Both the position numbers and the translations under genes were made by a program. Below the pieces are notes generated by a model. The model worked only from the letters and a program-made list of their open reading frames with translations. It did no database searches and had not been told where the DNA came from. DNA of 64,000 bases. Source: Verrucomicrobiia bacterium (lineage in GTDB: Bacteria; Verrucomicrobiota; Verrucomicrobiia; Opitutales; Opitutaceae). The stretch covers positions 1-64,000 of the forward strand of contig WYBX01000026.1 in NCBI GenBank assembly GCA_011525695.1. The letters are read 5' to 3'. Below, piece by piece: positions 19,211-28,101 of this stretch (positions are counted from its first letter, which is position 1; each line of letters opens with the position of its first letter).

Positions 19211-19972
19211 TCAGGCAGTGGCGGTGGCGAAGTCCTTTTTCACCCAGTCGTAGCCCTTGGCTTCCAGTTCGAGCGCCAGGTCCTTGCCCCCGCTCTTCAC
19301 GATCCGGCCGTCGTACATCACGTGGACAAAGTCGGGGACGATATATTCGAGCAGCCGCTGATAATGCGTGATCAACAGGACGCCGAGATTCGGGCCGCGC
19401 AGGGTGTTGACGCCGTCGGCCACGATCCGGAGCGCGTCGATGTCGAGGCCGGAGTCGGTCTCGTCCATCACTGCGATCCGCGGCTCGAGCATCGCCATCT
19501 GGAGAATTTCGCAGCGCTTTTTCTCTCCGCCGGAAAAACCCTCGTTGACGGCGCGGGAGGTGAACTTCCGATCGATCTTCAGCAGGTCCATCCGGGCGTA
19601 CAGCCGCTTGTAATAGGCGGTGGCGTCGAGTTCCTCGCCTTCGGCGAGCCGGGCCTGCCGGGCGGCGCGGAGGAAGTTGGCGATGGATACGCCGGGAATT
19701 TCGCTCGGGTACTGGAACGCGAGGAAAATGCCCGCCCGCGCGCGTTCATCGGCCTCCTGCTCGAGGATCGAGACGCCATCGAGGATCACATCGCCCTTCG
19801 TGATGGTGCAGTCGGGATGGCCGGCGATGGCCTTGGCGAGGGTAGACTTGCCGGTCCCGTTCGGCCCCATGACGGCATGAACTTCGCCGCTGCCGATGGT
19901 GAGCGAGAGGCCTTTGACGATTTCCTTTTCGCCGATGGCGACGTGGAGGTCTTGGATGACGAGTGAGGACAT
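19211..19972 (-). CDS. sufC: Fe-S assembly ATPase SufC
   Basis: SufC is the ABC-type ATPase that drives conformational change in the SufB-SufD scaffold. The 253-residue protein has the Walker A motif GPNGTGKST (residues about 36-44), the Q-loop in [13 protein letters not shown], the ABC signature [11 protein letters not shown] and Walker B with the family's [15 protein letters not shown]. The switch His lies in [10 protein letters not shown]. There are no membrane segments. It is placed between the fur-like gene and sufB. Confidence 0.97.
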   Translation of the reverse strand: MSSLVIQDLHVAIGEKEIVKGLSLTIGSGEVHAVMGPNGTGKSTLAKAIAGHPDCTITKGDVILDGVSILEQEADERARAGIFLAFQYPSEIPGVSIANFLRAARQARLAEGEELDATAYYKRLYARMDLLKIDRKFTSRAVNEGFSGGEKKRCEILQMAMLEPRIAVMDETDSGLDIDALRIVADGVNTLRGPNLGVLLITHYQRLLEYIVPDFVHVMYDGRIVKSGGKDLALELEAKGYDWVKKDFATATA

Positions 19973-19984
19973 GAGTGAGGGCTA

Positions 19985-20140
19985 AGGTAGTAGCGAGTAG
20001 CGGGTAGTGAGTAGTGAGTAGCGGGCAGCTAATGGTGCGGAGTGAGGAGCTGAGGATGGAAGCTGGGGAGAAACCCTTAATGGATCGTGTCGCGGAACAG
20101 GTTCGAAAAATGCTGGCTACCCGCTACTCGCCAGCCGCTA
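19985..20140. repeat. Heptamer repeats between fur-like gene and sufC
   Basis: Plus-oriented GRGTAGY units occupy about 19987-20027, and inverse units occur at 20113-20136. The inverse units overlap the 3' end of the fur-like gene and encode its last residues and its TAG stop (20124-20126). Confidence 0.75.
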
Positions 20141-20564
20141 CTTCAGCGGTTCGGTGGGCCTGGCCGCGGAAGATCACTTCGACCGACTTGGCATCGTAGC
20201 CGGATGGCAGGATGGCCTTGATGTCGGCAAGGATGGTTGGCGGGAGGTCGACGTCGTAGGTTTCGCCGGTGTTTTCGTCGTGAAAGTGGGCGTGCGGGTG
20301 GAGGTTGGGGCAGTAGCGGGTGGGTCCGCGCTCGAAATTGACGGCGCGGACGAGGCTGCATTGCACGAGCGTTTCGAGGCAGTTGTAGACGGTGGCCAGG
20401 GAAATCGTTGGAAGCTCGGCGCGGACGCGGGCGTAGACTTCGTCGGCGGTGGGATGATCCCGTTTGCCAAGCAGCACATTGTAGACGAGTTCGCGCTGTG
20501 GGGTGGCGCGGAGGCCGCTGTCTGCCAGCCGCTGGGAAAGCGCGTCGGTGTGGGTGGTCGGCAT
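20124..20564 (-). CDS. Fur-family metalloregulator of the suf unit
   Basis: The 146-residue product has the Fur N-terminal winged helix (RATPQRELVYNVLLGKRDHPTADEVYARVR, recognition helix in TISLATVYNCLETL) and the dimerisation domain with a metal-site cluster, HPHAHFHDENTGETYDVD. The structural-zinc CxxC pairs of E. coli Fur and PerR are absent. As first gene of the fur-sufCBDT run, it is probably an iron- or redox-responsive regulator of Fe-S assembly. Two matching inverted repeats just upstream point to autoregulation. The start at 20564 fits the family length. An in-frame ATG at 20636 would add a proline-rich tail. The C-terminal VAAGE comes from the heptamer repeat. Confidence 0.88.
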   Translation of the reverse strand: MPTTHTDALSQRLADSGLRATPQRELVYNVLLGKRDHPTADEVYARVRAELPTISLATVYNCLETLVQCSLVRAVNFERGPTRYCPNLHPHAHFHDENTGETYDVDLPPTILADIKAILPSGYDAKSVEVIFRGQAHRTAEVAAGE

Positions 20565-20637
20565 GGGTGCGGAGGCGGGGTGTTCTGAGGAGGACGGTCG
20601 TGAAGGAGGTGGCGGTTGGGAGGGAGCGACCAACAAA

Positions 20638-20681
20638 TTGGAATGGTTCCAAGGTGCAAGTGAGATTTAGAACTATTCCAA
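20638..20681 (-). promoter_or_regulatory. Pair of Fur-like operator inverted repeats
   Basis: Two 6-3-6 inverted repeats lie upstream of the fur-like gene: TTGGAATGGTTCCAA (20638-20652, perfect) and TTAGAACTATTCCAA (20667-20681, one mismatch). Their centres are 29 bases apart, about three helical turns. A pair of this form before a Fur-family gene suggests its own operators. Confidence 0.6.
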
Positions 20682-20761
20682 ATAGAACTCCGGCTAATGC
20701 GGTTCGGTGCGACGACGTGTAGGCTGGTCGTATCCCTCCACGACCTTCCGCTTGGGGAAAT

Positions 20762-20860
20762 AAGGGACAGGTTAATTTCAGCCCCGGCGCTTAGGGACTG
20801 GTTAATTCCGCCAGGTTAACTCTGCCCGTCCGGTCGGACGTTTAGGGACAGGTCAATTCA
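20762..20860 (+). repeat. GGGACAGGTTAATT-type repeat cluster
   Basis: The 370-base spacer before the next gene contains three variants of AGGGACAGGTYAATT at 20763, 20792 (AGGGACTGG) and 20843. They belong to the same family as the copies flanking ruvC (33713-33889 and 34690-34736). Nothing coding was seen in this spacer. Confidence 0.75.
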
Positions 20861-21019
20861 GCGATCCGGCGGTTGGCGCGCTCATTCTTCCTGGGAAGGA
20901 ACGGCCCATTCGCGAGAGCGACTGGTTTCCCAAGTTGGAGAGGAGTTTTTCCCAAACCCGGAACCGCGCGACTATCGACGAATGGTCATGAGTGCGTGCA
21001 TATTATTGTAAAGTAATAG

Positions 21020-21057
21020 GTTATGAATAACGTGGCGGCTTGGCATAGGCCGTGCGA
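21020..21057 (+). promoter_or_regulatory. Inverted repeat and possible sigma-54 (-24/-12) element
   Basis: A GTTAT-GA-ATAAC inverted repeat (21020-21031) precedes TGGCATAGGCCGTGC (21041-21055), which has the GG-N10-GC spacing of sigma-54 promoters. The predicted transcript would start only about five bases before the ATG at 21072, which weakens the case. Confidence 0.3.
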
Positions 21058-21071
21058 GAGCGGGCGGCTTT

Positions 21072-21848
21072 ATGAGAAAAATCCTCCTGCTTTTGGTCGC
21101 CATTTCCGCTGTCGGCGGCCTCGTCCCCGGAGTCCAGGCGACTCCTCCTCAGGTACGACTGTTTGAAATTTCGGTGGTTCGGTTCAAGGAGCGCGCACCC
21201 GGAGAAGTCTGGGCGGAGCGCGGCCTGCTGCGGGCCGACAGCAGCTTCCGGATTACCCAGGAGTCTCCCGTGCTCACGTCGGTGGTGATTCCACCGACGG
21301 CCCTCGACAAACTGCTCATCAGCGTAGAGGCGTGGCTTGCCTACGATCGGCTCGGCGATGATGCCACGGCGAACTTTGTGCTGCTGGAGGATGCCTTCAT
21401 GATCGGCTTCAAGGAGTATTACCACGTGACGGTGAGCCCGGATGCGTTCCTTTCGGTTGGCCGGCTGATCAACATCTCCACGCTCGGGCGTGTGGCGGAG
21501 GGTGAACCGCTCATCGCAGGCTTCGTCGTTGATGAGGCGCACCGCTGGCTCCTCATCCGCGCCGTGGGGCCGACGCTCGCGGCGCACGGCGTGGCGGCGC
21601 CCCTCGCCGACCCGTATCTGACGATCTACAAGGGCAACCTGGCTCAATATTTCAACGACGACTGGAGCACGCGCATCGACGCGCCGGATACTGCCCAGGC
21701 GGCGGCGCTGACCGGGGCCTTTCCTTTGCCCGAGGGCTCCAAGGACGCGGCATTGATCGTGGAGCTGCCGCCAGGGATCTACACTGCGCGCGTGACGACC
21801 GACGGCGCACCAGGCACGGCGCTGGTGGAAGTCTACAGCCTGCCCTGA
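21072..21848 (+). CDS. Secreted protein with verrucomicrobial C-terminal domain
   Basis: The 258-residue protein has a clear signal peptide (MRKILLLLVAISAVGG, cleavage after VQA). Residues about 130-258 form a domain common at the C-terminus of secreted Verrucomicrobia proteins. It shows GRLINISTLGRV, LIAGFVVDEA, LLIRAVGPTLAAHGV, LADPYLTIY, NDDW, GAFPLPEGSKDAALIVELPPGIYT and ends in VEVYSLP. The domain's function is unknown; in larger proteins it caps adhesin- or enzyme-like extracellular proteins. Here it is nearly stand-alone behind a 110-residue unknown N-terminal part. The neighbour is trxB, convergent. Confidence 0.75.
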   Translation: MRKILLLLVAISAVGGLVPGVQATPPQVRLFEISVVRFKERAPGEVWAERGLLRADSSFRITQESPVLTSVVIPPTALDKLLISVEAWLAYDRLGDDATANFVLLEDAFMIGFKEYYHVTVSPDAFLSVGRLINISTLGRVAEGEPLIAGFVVDEAHRWLLIRAVGPTLAAHGVAAPLADPYLTIYKGNLAQYFNDDWSTRIDAPDTAQAAALTGAFPLPEGSKDAALIVELPPGIYTARVTTDGAPGTALVEVYSLP

Positions 21849-21858
21849 CGGTGCCGAA

Positions 21859-22806
21859 TCAGCTGCCGTGTTCGGCGAGCCAGCGTTCGGCCTCGATCGC
21901 CGCGGCGCAGCCCATGCCGGCCGCCGTGATCGCCTGCCGGTAAACGTGGTCGGCACAATCGCCCGCCACATACACCCCCGGGACCTTCGTCTGGATCTGC
22001 GAACCCGGCAGCGGCTTGAAATAGCCATTCTCATCCACATCGAGTGGAGGCACGAAGGGCTGCGTGTTCGGAAGGTGTCCGATCGCCACGAACACGCCCT
22101 TCACCGGCAGGACAGATTCGACGCCGGACTTCACGTGCCGGATCCTGAGCCCGCTCACGGCCCCTTGTTCCACGCCTTCCACGGCGACCGGGACGCTATC
22201 CCAGACACAGACGATTTTCTCATGCGACGTCGCACGGTCAGCCATGATTTTCGAGGCGCGGAGTTCGTTGCGGCGATGTACGAGATAAACCTTGCTGGCG
22301 AACCGCGTGAGAAACAGGGCCTCCTCCGCCGCGCTGTCGCCGCCGCCGATCACTGCCACGTCCATCTTGCGATAGAATGCCCCATCACAGGTGGCACAGG
22401 TGGTCACACCCTTCCCGCCGTAGAGTTCCTTCTCGCCGGGCACGCCCGTCATCCGGGGCGATGCGCCCGTGGCGATGATCACCGACTTGGCGAGGACCAC
22501 GCGGTCCGCGGCGATCAGTTTTCGCGGCATGGAGGTGAAGTCGACCGTCGTGATCAGCGCCTGCTCGAAACGCGCACCAAACCGTGTCGCCTGCTCACGG
22601 AGGTTCTGCATCAGCTGGAACCCATCGATGCCCTGCGGAAACCCGGGAAAATTCTCAACTTCGCTCGTGGTGGTGAGCTGACCGCCGGGCAGCGGTCCCT
22701 CGAGCACGAGCGGGTTCAGGTTTGCCCGCGCAGTGTAGATGGCGGCAGTCAACCCGGCGCAGCCGGTGCCGATGATCACGACGTTTTCGACGGAAGGAGA
22801 AGGCAT
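21859..22806 (-). CDS. trxB: Thioredoxin reductase
   Basis: TrxB passes electrons from NADPH via FAD to thioredoxin. The 315-residue flavoprotein shows the N-terminal FAD-binding [16 protein letters not shown], the redox-active CATCDG, the NADPH-binding [14 protein letters not shown] and HRR motif, and the C-terminal [10 protein letters not shown] that binds FAD ribose. Length is normal. The start at 22806 is the family-typical position. It converges with the secreted protein gene to its left and diverges from the secreted cyclophilin gene. Confidence 0.95.
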   Translation of the reverse strand: MPSPSVENVVIIGTGCAGLTAAIYTARANLNPLVLEGPLPGGQLTTTSEVENFPGFPQGIDGFQLMQNLREQATRFGARFEQALITTVDFTSMPRKLIAADRVVLAKSVIIATGASPRMTGVPGEKELYGGKGVTTCATCDGAFYRKMDVAVIGGGDSAAEEALFLTRFASKVYLVHRRNELRASKIMADRATSHEKIVCVWDSVPVAVEGVEQGAVSGLRIRHVKSGVESVLPVKGVFVAIGHLPNTQPFVPPLDVDENGYFKPLPGSQIQTKVPGVYVAGDCADHVYRQAITAAGMGCAAAIEAERWLAEHGS

Positions 22807-23012
22807 GGAAGGACGGGAAAAGAGTGCAACCACGCGCGTTCCGCAACCTCGTAGATCGCGGAAAACCGGGCTCGCTGCTCGCGGCTTCCGCCGGTGCGAC
22901 ACGATCGCCTGCGACGGCAAGTCCGCGGCGCGAAGGGACAAGCAGAGTTTTTGTCGTCGACCCGAACATTCGAATTGGCCGCGGCGTCCGCAGTCCTTTC
23001 ACTCGCGAATCC

Positions 23013-24989
23013 ATGTCCTTGATGCGTCCGCTTTCGTTCCTCCCATGGCTGCTCCTTCCCCTCGTGCTGCGCGCCCAGTCGACGCTCCCCGTCCTGGCGG
23101 AGCCGTTTCCCGCGCGATCGCTGGCGCCGGGAAGCGCCACGGTCAGCATCGACCTGCGGGATCATTTCTCGGTGCCAGGCGTGACCGGCCAGATCGTGCA
23201 GTTCGATACCGTCCTCGGACGGTTCAATGTCGAATTGCTGGCCGGTGCCGCGCCCCAGCACGCCGCCAACTTTCTGAATTACGTCAATGCCGGCGCCTAC
23301 ACCAACTCGATCTTCCACCGTTCGGCTTCGCTCGAGAGCGGTGTCGTCACGTCCATCATCCAGGGCGGCGGCTACCAGCTCTCGGGCACGAACCTGAGCG
23401 CCATCTTCACGTTCAATCCGATTCCGCTGGAATATAATCTGCCCAACACCCGTGGAACGCTCGCCGCCGCGCGGAGCAGCAACATCAACAGCGCCACCAG
23501 CCAGTGGTACTTCAACATTCGCGACAACACCACGATCCTCGGGCCCGCCAACGGCGGCGGCTACACGGTCTTCGGCCGGGTCCTCGGCTCCGGCATGACC
23601 GTGGTCGACGCCTTTGCGGCACTCCCCAAGACCAGTCTGGGCGCGCCCTTGACGGAACTGCCCGTCCGCAACTACTCCGGTGGCGCCGTCGGGACCAGCC
23701 ATCTGGCCCTGATCAACAAGGTCACTCCCATCACGCTTTTTCCAGGCACCGGCACGTCGCTGCTTGCCCTCACCGGACAGAACTCCGGCCCCGCAGTCGT
23801 TGACGTCAAACTTGCGGGCTCGACGCTAACCCTCACGCCGCTGGCCGGTGGTACCGCGATGGTCCTGCTCCGCGCGACGGATACGAACAACAATGCCGTC
23901 CAGGGCTCGTTTCTTGTCTCCGTGCCGATCACCGCGGCTCCCGGTGGCTCGGCATCCTTCGTCGCACCGGATGGCGGCACGGCGCACCAGTGGCAGCATA
24001 ACGGCATCGACATTCCCGCCGCCACTGCGGCCACGCTCACCGTGCAGGACGTCCAGCCCGCCAAGACCGGGTTCTACTCCGCGCGAGTCACGACGAGTGG
24101 GGGCGGGTTCACAAGCGATTCAGCCATTCTCGGTTTGTCCACGACGGAGAAGGTGATTGGCGAGGGCTATGTGGTCGGCACTGAGATTCCTCATCCCAAC
24201 ACGCTTATCTTTGACCAGCTCGCGCTGAACGGTGCGGCAGCATCTTTCACCGCGGATGCGGGCCAGGTCACACGATTGTCGTTCATCGATCTGAACGACG
24301 ACATCGTGCAGGTCGAATTTTCCGGTGCCGGTACGGTTTCGCTGGTGCTCGCGGATGCATCGGGCCCGGCGGTTCCGGCCAAATACACCCAGAACTTCGA
24401 ATACATGAAGGGGCACGTGGGAATCGTGGTGGCGGGCGCGAACGAGACGAGCAACCTGACCATCTTCACCGTGGGCCGCGCGACGGCCCATGACCCGACC
24501 GGCGCGTACAATATCCTCTTGCCCCCGGGCGAGGCCAATGTCCCCGCGAACAATGGCAGCTCCCTGTTCGTGGACCAAGCGGCGACCGACTACGATGGCC
24601 ATGCCGGCGTGGCATTTGTCGCGATTGTGAGCACCGATGGAAAGTTCGGCGGATTGCGGGCCGCGAATGCACATTTCTTCAACACCCGGGCGATCACGGG
24701 AGTGTATGCGCCCGGCGTCACCTTCACCGGCCCGGTATTTGTGGGCGAGATCACGGCGGCGGACGATGCGGTGCCGTTCCTCATGATTGGCGGCGGCAGC
24801 GACGTCCGCATCACCGGGGGCAGCCTGCTCCAGGAAAACGGGTTTTCGGTCCAGGTTGGCGGGATCACGCAGTTGAAATTCACCGACGGGATCTCATCCC
24901 ACGGCATTCTCTCCCTCGCCCAGGATAACGAGGGCGTGCTCATGCAGCACGGGGTGAATGTCACTTCGGAGATTGTCGTGAACCCGTAG
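23013..24989 (+). CDS. Secreted cyclophilin-domain protein with Ig-like and C-terminal domains
   Basis: This 658-residue exported protein has a signal peptide (MSLMRPLSFLPWLLLPLVLRAQS) followed by a cyclophilin-type peptidyl-prolyl isomerase domain at about residues 60-230. The domain shows FNVELLAGAAPQHAANFLNYV, SIIQGGGY, a short ARSSNINSATSQWYFNI segment and YTVFGRVLGSGM. The catalytic Arg position is uncertain. An Ig-like domain (HQWQHNGIDIPAATAATLTVQ, FYSARVT) follows around 310-360, and the last 300 residues form beta-rich repeats of unknown type. Activity as an isomerase is inferred. The TAG stop is supplied by the GTCGGACTT repeat. Confidence 0.8.
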   Translation: MSLMRPLSFLPWLLLPLVLRAQSTLPVLAEPFPARSLAPGSATVSIDLRDHFSVPGVTGQIVQFDTVLGRFNVELLAGAAPQHAANFLNYVNAGAYTNSIFHRSASLESGVVTSIIQGGGYQLSGTNLSAIFTFNPIPLEYNLPNTRGTLAAARSSNINSATSQWYFNIRDNTTILGPANGGGYTVFGRVLGSGMTVVDAFAALPKTSLGAPLTELPVRNYSGGAVGTSHLALINKVTPITLFPGTGTSLLALTGQNSGPAVVDVKLAGSTLTLTPLAGGTAMVLLRATDTNNNAVQGSFLVSVPITAAPGGSASFVAPDGGTAHQWQHNGIDIPAATAATLTVQDVQPAKTGFYSARVTTSGGGFTSDSAILGLSTTEKVIGEGYVVGTEIPHPNTLIFDQLALNGAAASFTADAGQVTRLSFIDLNDDIVQVEFSGAGTVSLVLADASGPAVPAKYTQNFEYMKGHVGIVVAGANETSNLTIFTVGRATAHDPTGAYNILLPPGEANVPANNGSSLFVDQAATDYDGHAGVAFVAIVSTDGKFGGLRAANAHFFNTRAITGVYAPGVTFTGPVFVGEITAADDAVPFLMIGGGSDVRITGGSLLQENGFSVQVGGITQLKFTDGISSHGILSLAQDNEGVLMQHGVNVTSEIVVNP

Positions 24990-25030
24990 CGGCCCGTCGG
25001 ACTTGGGAAAAGCCGGACAAGTGTTTTCCC
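24987..25030. terminator. Repeat-derived hairpin between convergent genes
   Basis: The GCCCGTCGGACTTG repeat core overlaps the TAG stop of the cyclophilin gene. A 7-bp inverted repeat (GGGAAAA at 25005-25011, TTTTCCC at 25024-25030) follows. It separates this gene from the convergent GNAT gene and could end transcription from both. Confidence 0.55.
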
Positions 25031-25035
25031 GGGGT

Positions 25036-25599
25036 TTACCGCCCGGCAAACCCGGATTTTTCGATCGCGTAGACCACATGTGGCATGCCGTCTGCCCACA
25101 TGGCTTCACCGGCATATGTGGCACCGATCTTTTCCACCGCGCGACGGGACCGCAGGTTGCCCGGGCCGATGAGGAAAATCACCCGGTCCACATGGCGAAA
25201 TGCGTGCTGCAGCATCAGCCGTTTCATCTCGCCGTTGTAGCGCCCGCCCCAATGCGAGCGGGCGAGGAAGGTCCAGCCGATCTCGATCACGTCATTCCCG
25301 GCCGGCTTGAAGCTGGACGATCCAATGACCTGTCCGGTCGCGGCATCGCGCGCGAGCAGGCTGCCGCCGCCGGCGAGCCGTTCCGCAAAGAACTGCTCAA
25401 ACACCTCCCGCTTATAACGATCCCACTTGGGATGCTGCTCCCAGATTTTGGGATCCTTGGCCACCGCGTAGAGTTCCTCGAGGTCTCCGGGCTGCAGGGG
25501 GTACAGCTCGATGAGCGTGCCCTTGAGGATCGGCTTCAGGTCGAATCCGATGCTGCGGAAGGTTGCTCCCGCGGACGCATCGATCGGCTCGTCTGGCAT
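25036..25599 (-). CDS. GNAT-family N-acetyltransferase (RimJ/RimL-like)
   Basis: The 187-residue product has the GNAT fold pattern: an N-terminal LIELYPLQPGDLEELYAVAKDPKIWEQHP typical of RimJ/RimL-type proteins, central strands around VIGSSSFKP and VIEIGWTFLARSHWGG, the acetyl-CoA-binding GGRYNGEMKRLML with its helix, then NLRSRRAVEKIGA. Such enzymes acetylate protein N-termini or small molecules; the substrate is unknown. The start at 25599 is preferred because the family motifs begin 20 residues in. It lies 52 bases downstream of the GT2 gene on the same strand. Confidence 0.85.
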   Translation of the reverse strand: MPDEPIDASAGATFRSIGFDLKPILKGTLIELYPLQPGDLEELYAVAKDPKIWEQHPKWDRYKREVFEQFFAERLAGGGSLLARDAATGQVIGSSSFKPAGNDVIEIGWTFLARSHWGGRYNGEMKRLMLQHAFRHVDRVIFLIGPGNLRSRRAVEKIGATYAGEAMWADGMPHVVYAIEKSGFAGR

Positions 25600-25651
25600 C
25601 CTGTCCACCAAGTCATTTTTCCTGACCAAGTCCAGCCGGCCAAACCGGCGG

Positions 25652-26386
25652 TCAGAACCGCGGAGAGCTGCCCGTCCCGGGATGTCGATCCCGTTTCCGC
25701 ATCCAGAGCCGCCAGCGGAGGACCAGCATGGCGACGGCCGGCCGCCACCAGAGCCGGCCGAGCCCATATTGGGAGCGCCCGTGGGCCCGCGGATGGTGGC
25801 GGACCGGTCGCTCACCGACCCTGAAACCCGCCCCCACCGCGAGCGCGGGAATGAAACTTTGCATGAGCTCCATCGGGAAGAATGCCTCGCGGACCTCGCG
25901 CCGCATGACCCGGAGCTGGCAGCCGGCATCGTGGACCCCATCGCGGAGAATCGCGCGGCGGACCACGTTGGCGATTCGCGACATGATCCGGCGAAGGACG
26001 GTGTCATGCCGGTTCACGCGCCAGCCGCAGGCGAGATCCACCTGGCCGGATTCGACGAGTTCTAGCAGCGCCGGAAAATCGCGCGGGTCGTTCTGGCCGT
26101 CGCCATCCATCATCAGGAGGAAATTCCCCGCGGCTGCCTGCAGGCCCGTGAGCAGGGCGATTGCCTGGCCGCGATTTTCGGGCTGCCGCAATTCGCGGCA
26201 CTCGGGCCACCGGGACTGAGCGGCGGCGATTTCCCCGGCGGTGGCGTCGGTGCTGCCATCGTTCACGAAGATGATCTCGAACGGCCGGCCGAGCGTGCGC
26301 AGGACCGTGGCGGAAGCCTCCGCAAGCGGGAGGATGTTACCCGCCTCGTTATAGACCGGGATGACGAGTGAGAGCTCCGGCGTCAT
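25652..26386 (-). CDS. Family 2 glycosyltransferase (dolichyl-phosphate-mannose-synthase-like)
   Basis: The 244-residue protein is a GT-A fold glycosyltransferase of family GT2. It shows LSLVIPVYNEAGNI at the N-terminus, IIFVNDGSTDAT, the metal-binding MMDGDGQNDP (DxD) and the acceptor region VHDAGCQLRVMRR. There are no transmembrane helices beyond a weak C-terminal segment. These enzymes often transfer a sugar to a polyprenyl phosphate. Its ATG overlaps the stop of the Agl23-like gene (26383-26386), so the two are translationally coupled. The pair suggests a lipid-linked sugar pathway. Confidence 0.88.
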   Translation of the reverse strand: MTPELSLVIPVYNEAGNILPLAEASATVLRTLGRPFEIIFVNDGSTDATAGEIAAAQSRWPECRELRQPENRGQAIALLTGLQAAAGNFLLMMDGDGQNDPRDFPALLELVESGQVDLACGWRVNRHDTVLRRIMSRIANVVRRAILRDGVHDAGCQLRVMRREVREAFFPMELMQSFIPALAVGAGFRVGERPVRHHPRAHGRSQYGLGRLWWRPAVAMLVLRWRLWMRKRDRHPGTGSSPRF

Positions 26387-27900
26387 CGGTCGGCGGTTGG
26401 GGTCAGTACAACCAGCAACACGCCCGGCCGGAGTCCCAGGATGCGTTCCGTGTACGAGCCGTGCAGCCGCGGGCGGACGGCTTCGATGTTTTCCAGCGAG
26501 ACCACCAGCATGGCGCCGTCGCACTCCGCCGGCGGCTGCGCCCAATAGCCGACGTCGGGCAGCCCCCGCAGGTACCAGGGGAGCGGCCAGTACTCCGCAC
26601 TGATCACGCGAATGGGCTGCTGGGGTGAGGCCGCCAGCGCCTGCTCCGCCAGCGGGCGGAATTTCAGCACATCGGGCGAACTGTGGACGTAGGCGTAGGG
26701 ATTTCGCGCATCGGCCGATCGCAGAAACGCCGCAAGCCGGGTTTGTTGGTGCAGGTTGACGAGGACGATGGCGGCAATCGGCACCGCAACCAGAAGTCCG
26801 GCGCGGCGGCGTCCGAGCCATGCCAGGGCGGCGGCAGCGAGGATGGCGAGGCCGGGAACCAGGTGGACGACATGCCAGGGCGTCTTGTAGTCAATCAGCG
26901 AGAGCGCAGCCATCAGCAACACCGAGTAAAGGGCCACGGCGCGCAGCGCGGAGTCGTCGGCGGGGAGTGTCGTGCCGGAGGCCTCGACCCGATCCCGGCC
27001 GAAGAGCGCGAGAAGCAGTCCGGCGATGGCCAGCATTGAGAATGCGAGCTGGTGCCAGGTGAGACCGCCCTCGCGAAACCAGCCGAACATCCGCAGGTAA
27101 TACCACCACGGTTTCTCGTGGCCGGTTTCGCCGGCCAGCCGTTCCGCGCCGTGCAGGTAGGCGGCGAACGCGTCGGTGATTCCCTGCAGATGGGTTCCGA
27201 AAGACGAATAGAGCACCGAGCAGGTCAGAAGGGCGGTGAGCAAGCCGAGTCCCAGATGGCGCCACACGCTCCAGGTCGCCGGCCGGCGCATCCGTGCCGC
27301 CATGACAGCGATGAAGGCGAGGATAAGAAACAGCGGGGCACTCGATTTGGTGGCCTGCATCAGCCCGATGCCGATGCCAGTGCACGCCGCCCAGCTGATC
27401 CGGCCCGACTGCCACCAACGGGCGGCACAGAGCAGCGTCGCGAGGGTGAATGTGACCAGCAGGGTTTCCTGAACGTAGTACCTGCTGTAGTAAACCGCAG
27501 GGGGCGAGAAGGCGAGGAAGGCGGCCGCAAGGATCGCGGCCCAGGGCGGACGGCCGGGGCGGCGGGCCGGCATGAGCGGGACCGCGAGGAAGGCCAGGAG
27601 CACGACGCCGGCGGTGCCAAAGAGCGCCGGGACGAGCCGGACCGTGGTTTCGCTCAATTCGGCGAGGGTCGACTCACCGCGAATCCAGGCGATGGGGAGG
27701 GTGGAAAAATAGAGGGTGGGGCCGTGATGATCGCGTGGATCGAAGGCATAGCGGCCGGTTTCGAGCAGTTCGCCGGTCTTGACGGCCTGGTTGGCCTCGT
27801 CGGCATGCATCGGCCGCCTCGAGAGCTGGTTGGTCCGAAGCCACAATGCGGCCAGGGCGACAAGGGCCAGGGGCCACCAGCGGCGCACGAAATCGGACAT
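26383..27900 (-). CDS. TIGR03663/Agl23-type membrane glycosyltransferase-like protein
   Basis: This 505-residue integral membrane protein has about 10-12 hydrophobic helices and the GT-C-like N-terminal loop RPMHADEANQAVKTGELLETGRYAFDPRDHHGPTLYF. That loop, with its acidic DE pair, is characteristic of the TIGR03663 family (related to archaeal Agl23, flippase activity-associated). Members are thought to act with polyprenyl-linked sugars, either transferring or flipping them. The start at 27900 places the first helix correctly. The overlapping GT2 gene is its probable partner. The biochemical role is inferred. Confidence 0.82.
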   Translation of the reverse strand: MSDFVRRWWPLALVALAALWLRTNQLSRRPMHADEANQAVKTGELLETGRYAFDPRDHHGPTLYFSTLPIAWIRGESTLAELSETTVRLVPALFGTAGVVLLAFLAVPLMPARRPGRPPWAAILAAAFLAFSPPAVYYSRYYVQETLLVTFTLATLLCAARWWQSGRISWAACTGIGIGLMQATKSSAPLFLILAFIAVMAARMRRPATWSVWRHLGLGLLTALLTCSVLYSSFGTHLQGITDAFAAYLHGAERLAGETGHEKPWWYYLRMFGWFREGGLTWHQLAFSMLAIAGLLLALFGRDRVEASGTTLPADDSALRAVALYSVLLMAALSLIDYKTPWHVVHLVPGLAILAAAALAWLGRRRAGLLVAVPIAAIVLVNLHQQTRLAAFLRSADARNPYAYVHSSPDVLKFRPLAEQALAASPQQPIRVISAEYWPLPWYLRGLPDVGYWAQPPAECDGAMLVVSLENIEAVRPRLHGSYTERILGLRPGVLLVVLTPTADR

Positions 27901-28023
27901 GCATGATGGTAGGATCGGAACTGCCCTTCCGACAAGCAAAGGGCTCGGATCTGACAATGCGTGATGATCGATCCATACTTCCCATGCCAGCGTAGCCGGA
28001 ACCAAGGCGCGAAACCGGCTCGT

Positions 28024-28066
28024 GCTAGACTAGCAGCGTGTCGGGCTTAGCATCCGACTGTACGGG
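28024..28066 (+). repeat. GTCGGGCTT repeat between agl23-like gene and ogt
   Basis: The sequence CTAGCAGCGTGTCGGGCTTAG (28031 onward) is a diverged copy of the TAGCAGCCCGTCGGACTT element found at 15535, 24987 and 30002. It is the only one of the four not fused to a stop codon. Nothing else was seen in the 201-base spacer. Confidence 0.55.
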
Positions 28067-28101
28067 TCGGGAGGAAGGAGCGCAGGAACTGAAGCTCGCG
28101 G

